The translations under genes were made by a program, and so were the position numbers. From positions 1-5,972 of the forward strand of contig JBKPDV010000083.1 of NCBI GenBank assembly GCA_046728075.1: a DNA stretch of 5,972 nt. The letters run 5' to 3'. Positions 5,849 through 5,972 of the stretch are shown here, in pieces. Source of the stretch: JBKPDV01 sp046728075. Lineage in GTDB: Bacteria > Acidobacteriota > Thermoanaerobaculia > UBA5066 > Gp7-AA6. Each line of letters opens with the position of its first letter. Within the stretch, counting starts at the first letter, position 1. The notes under the pieces were generated by a model. It was not told the origin of the DNA and ran no database searches. It saw only the letters and a program-made list of their open reading frames with translations.

Positions 5849-5972
5849 TGAGAGTTCGTCGCAGTTTTGTTACGCACAGAGTTACTCCCATCCTTGCTCC
5901 TCACCCATCACCTCCGCCGGGAAACGCCGCCGCCTCCGGGCTCGCTTTGTGACTTCAGTCTCGGTGCCAGAG

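Noticed and set aside
5750..5851. Short frame starting MHIGIARKARPE, faintly like the start of alanine dehydrogenase or transhydrogenase
   Set aside because: It ends after 33 codons inside the hairpin, and the resemblance fails after the first few residues. No spaced Shine-Dalgarno sequence was seen.
5743..5952. 69-codon + strand frame after the cluster
   Set aside because: It has no ribosome-binding site or known motif, and it runs through the GC hairpin, so it is probably chance.

Overview
The window comes from a GC-rich bacterium. Every supported gene is on the + strand, and the window may be a metagenomic contig. A DUF1501 protein, a lipoprotein with a long Thr/Pro linker, and palindromic repeats between genes fit an uncultured soil or sediment lineage, for example Acidobacteriota, Binatota or a myxococcal/deltaproteobacterial relative. 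The sequence alone does not settle the phylum.

Layout. Positions 1-680 hold the C-terminal part of a DUF1501 protein. It is translationally coupled through a GTGA overlap to a small secreted, probably lipid-anchored cupredoxin (677-1363). That protein has a CuA-like ligand set with one extra residue between its two cysteines. A 144-bp gap with only weak hairpins follows. Next comes a three-gene cluster, 1508-5698, encoding a xanthine-oxidase-family molybdenum hydroxylase in the order small [2Fe-2S] subunit, large molybdopterin subunit, medium FAD subunit. The last 274 bp hold a strong GC-rich hairpin and no convincing gene.

The enzyme most resembles 4-hydroxybenzoyl-CoA reductase (HcrCAB / HbaBCD). 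The order is the same, the small subunit has two [2Fe-2S] motifs, and the large subunit has the EGNTHLPIEQH and PPCGPKRGHG signatures. The FAD subunit carries the four-cysteine [4Fe-4S] insertion that sets this branch apart from ordinary xanthine dehydrogenases. In that branch electrons run from ferredoxin through the [4Fe-4S] cluster, FAD and the [2Fe-2S] clusters to molybdenum, which reductively removes a phenolic hydroxyl group. The large subunit, however, appears to have Gln722 where the family's catalytic Glu is expected. No CoA ligase, benzoyl-CoA reductase, ferredoxin or cofactor-maturation gene is visible, so the true substrate is open.

The most unusual feature is at the gene junctions. 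Each internal junction of the three-gene cluster carries a different palindromic repeat. The first (2084-2173) lies inside the 3' end of the small-subunit gene. It encodes that protein's last 32 residues and supplies the ribosome-binding site of the large-subunit gene. The second (4612-4703) is an inverted repeat built of heptamers and fills the gap before the FAD-subunit gene.
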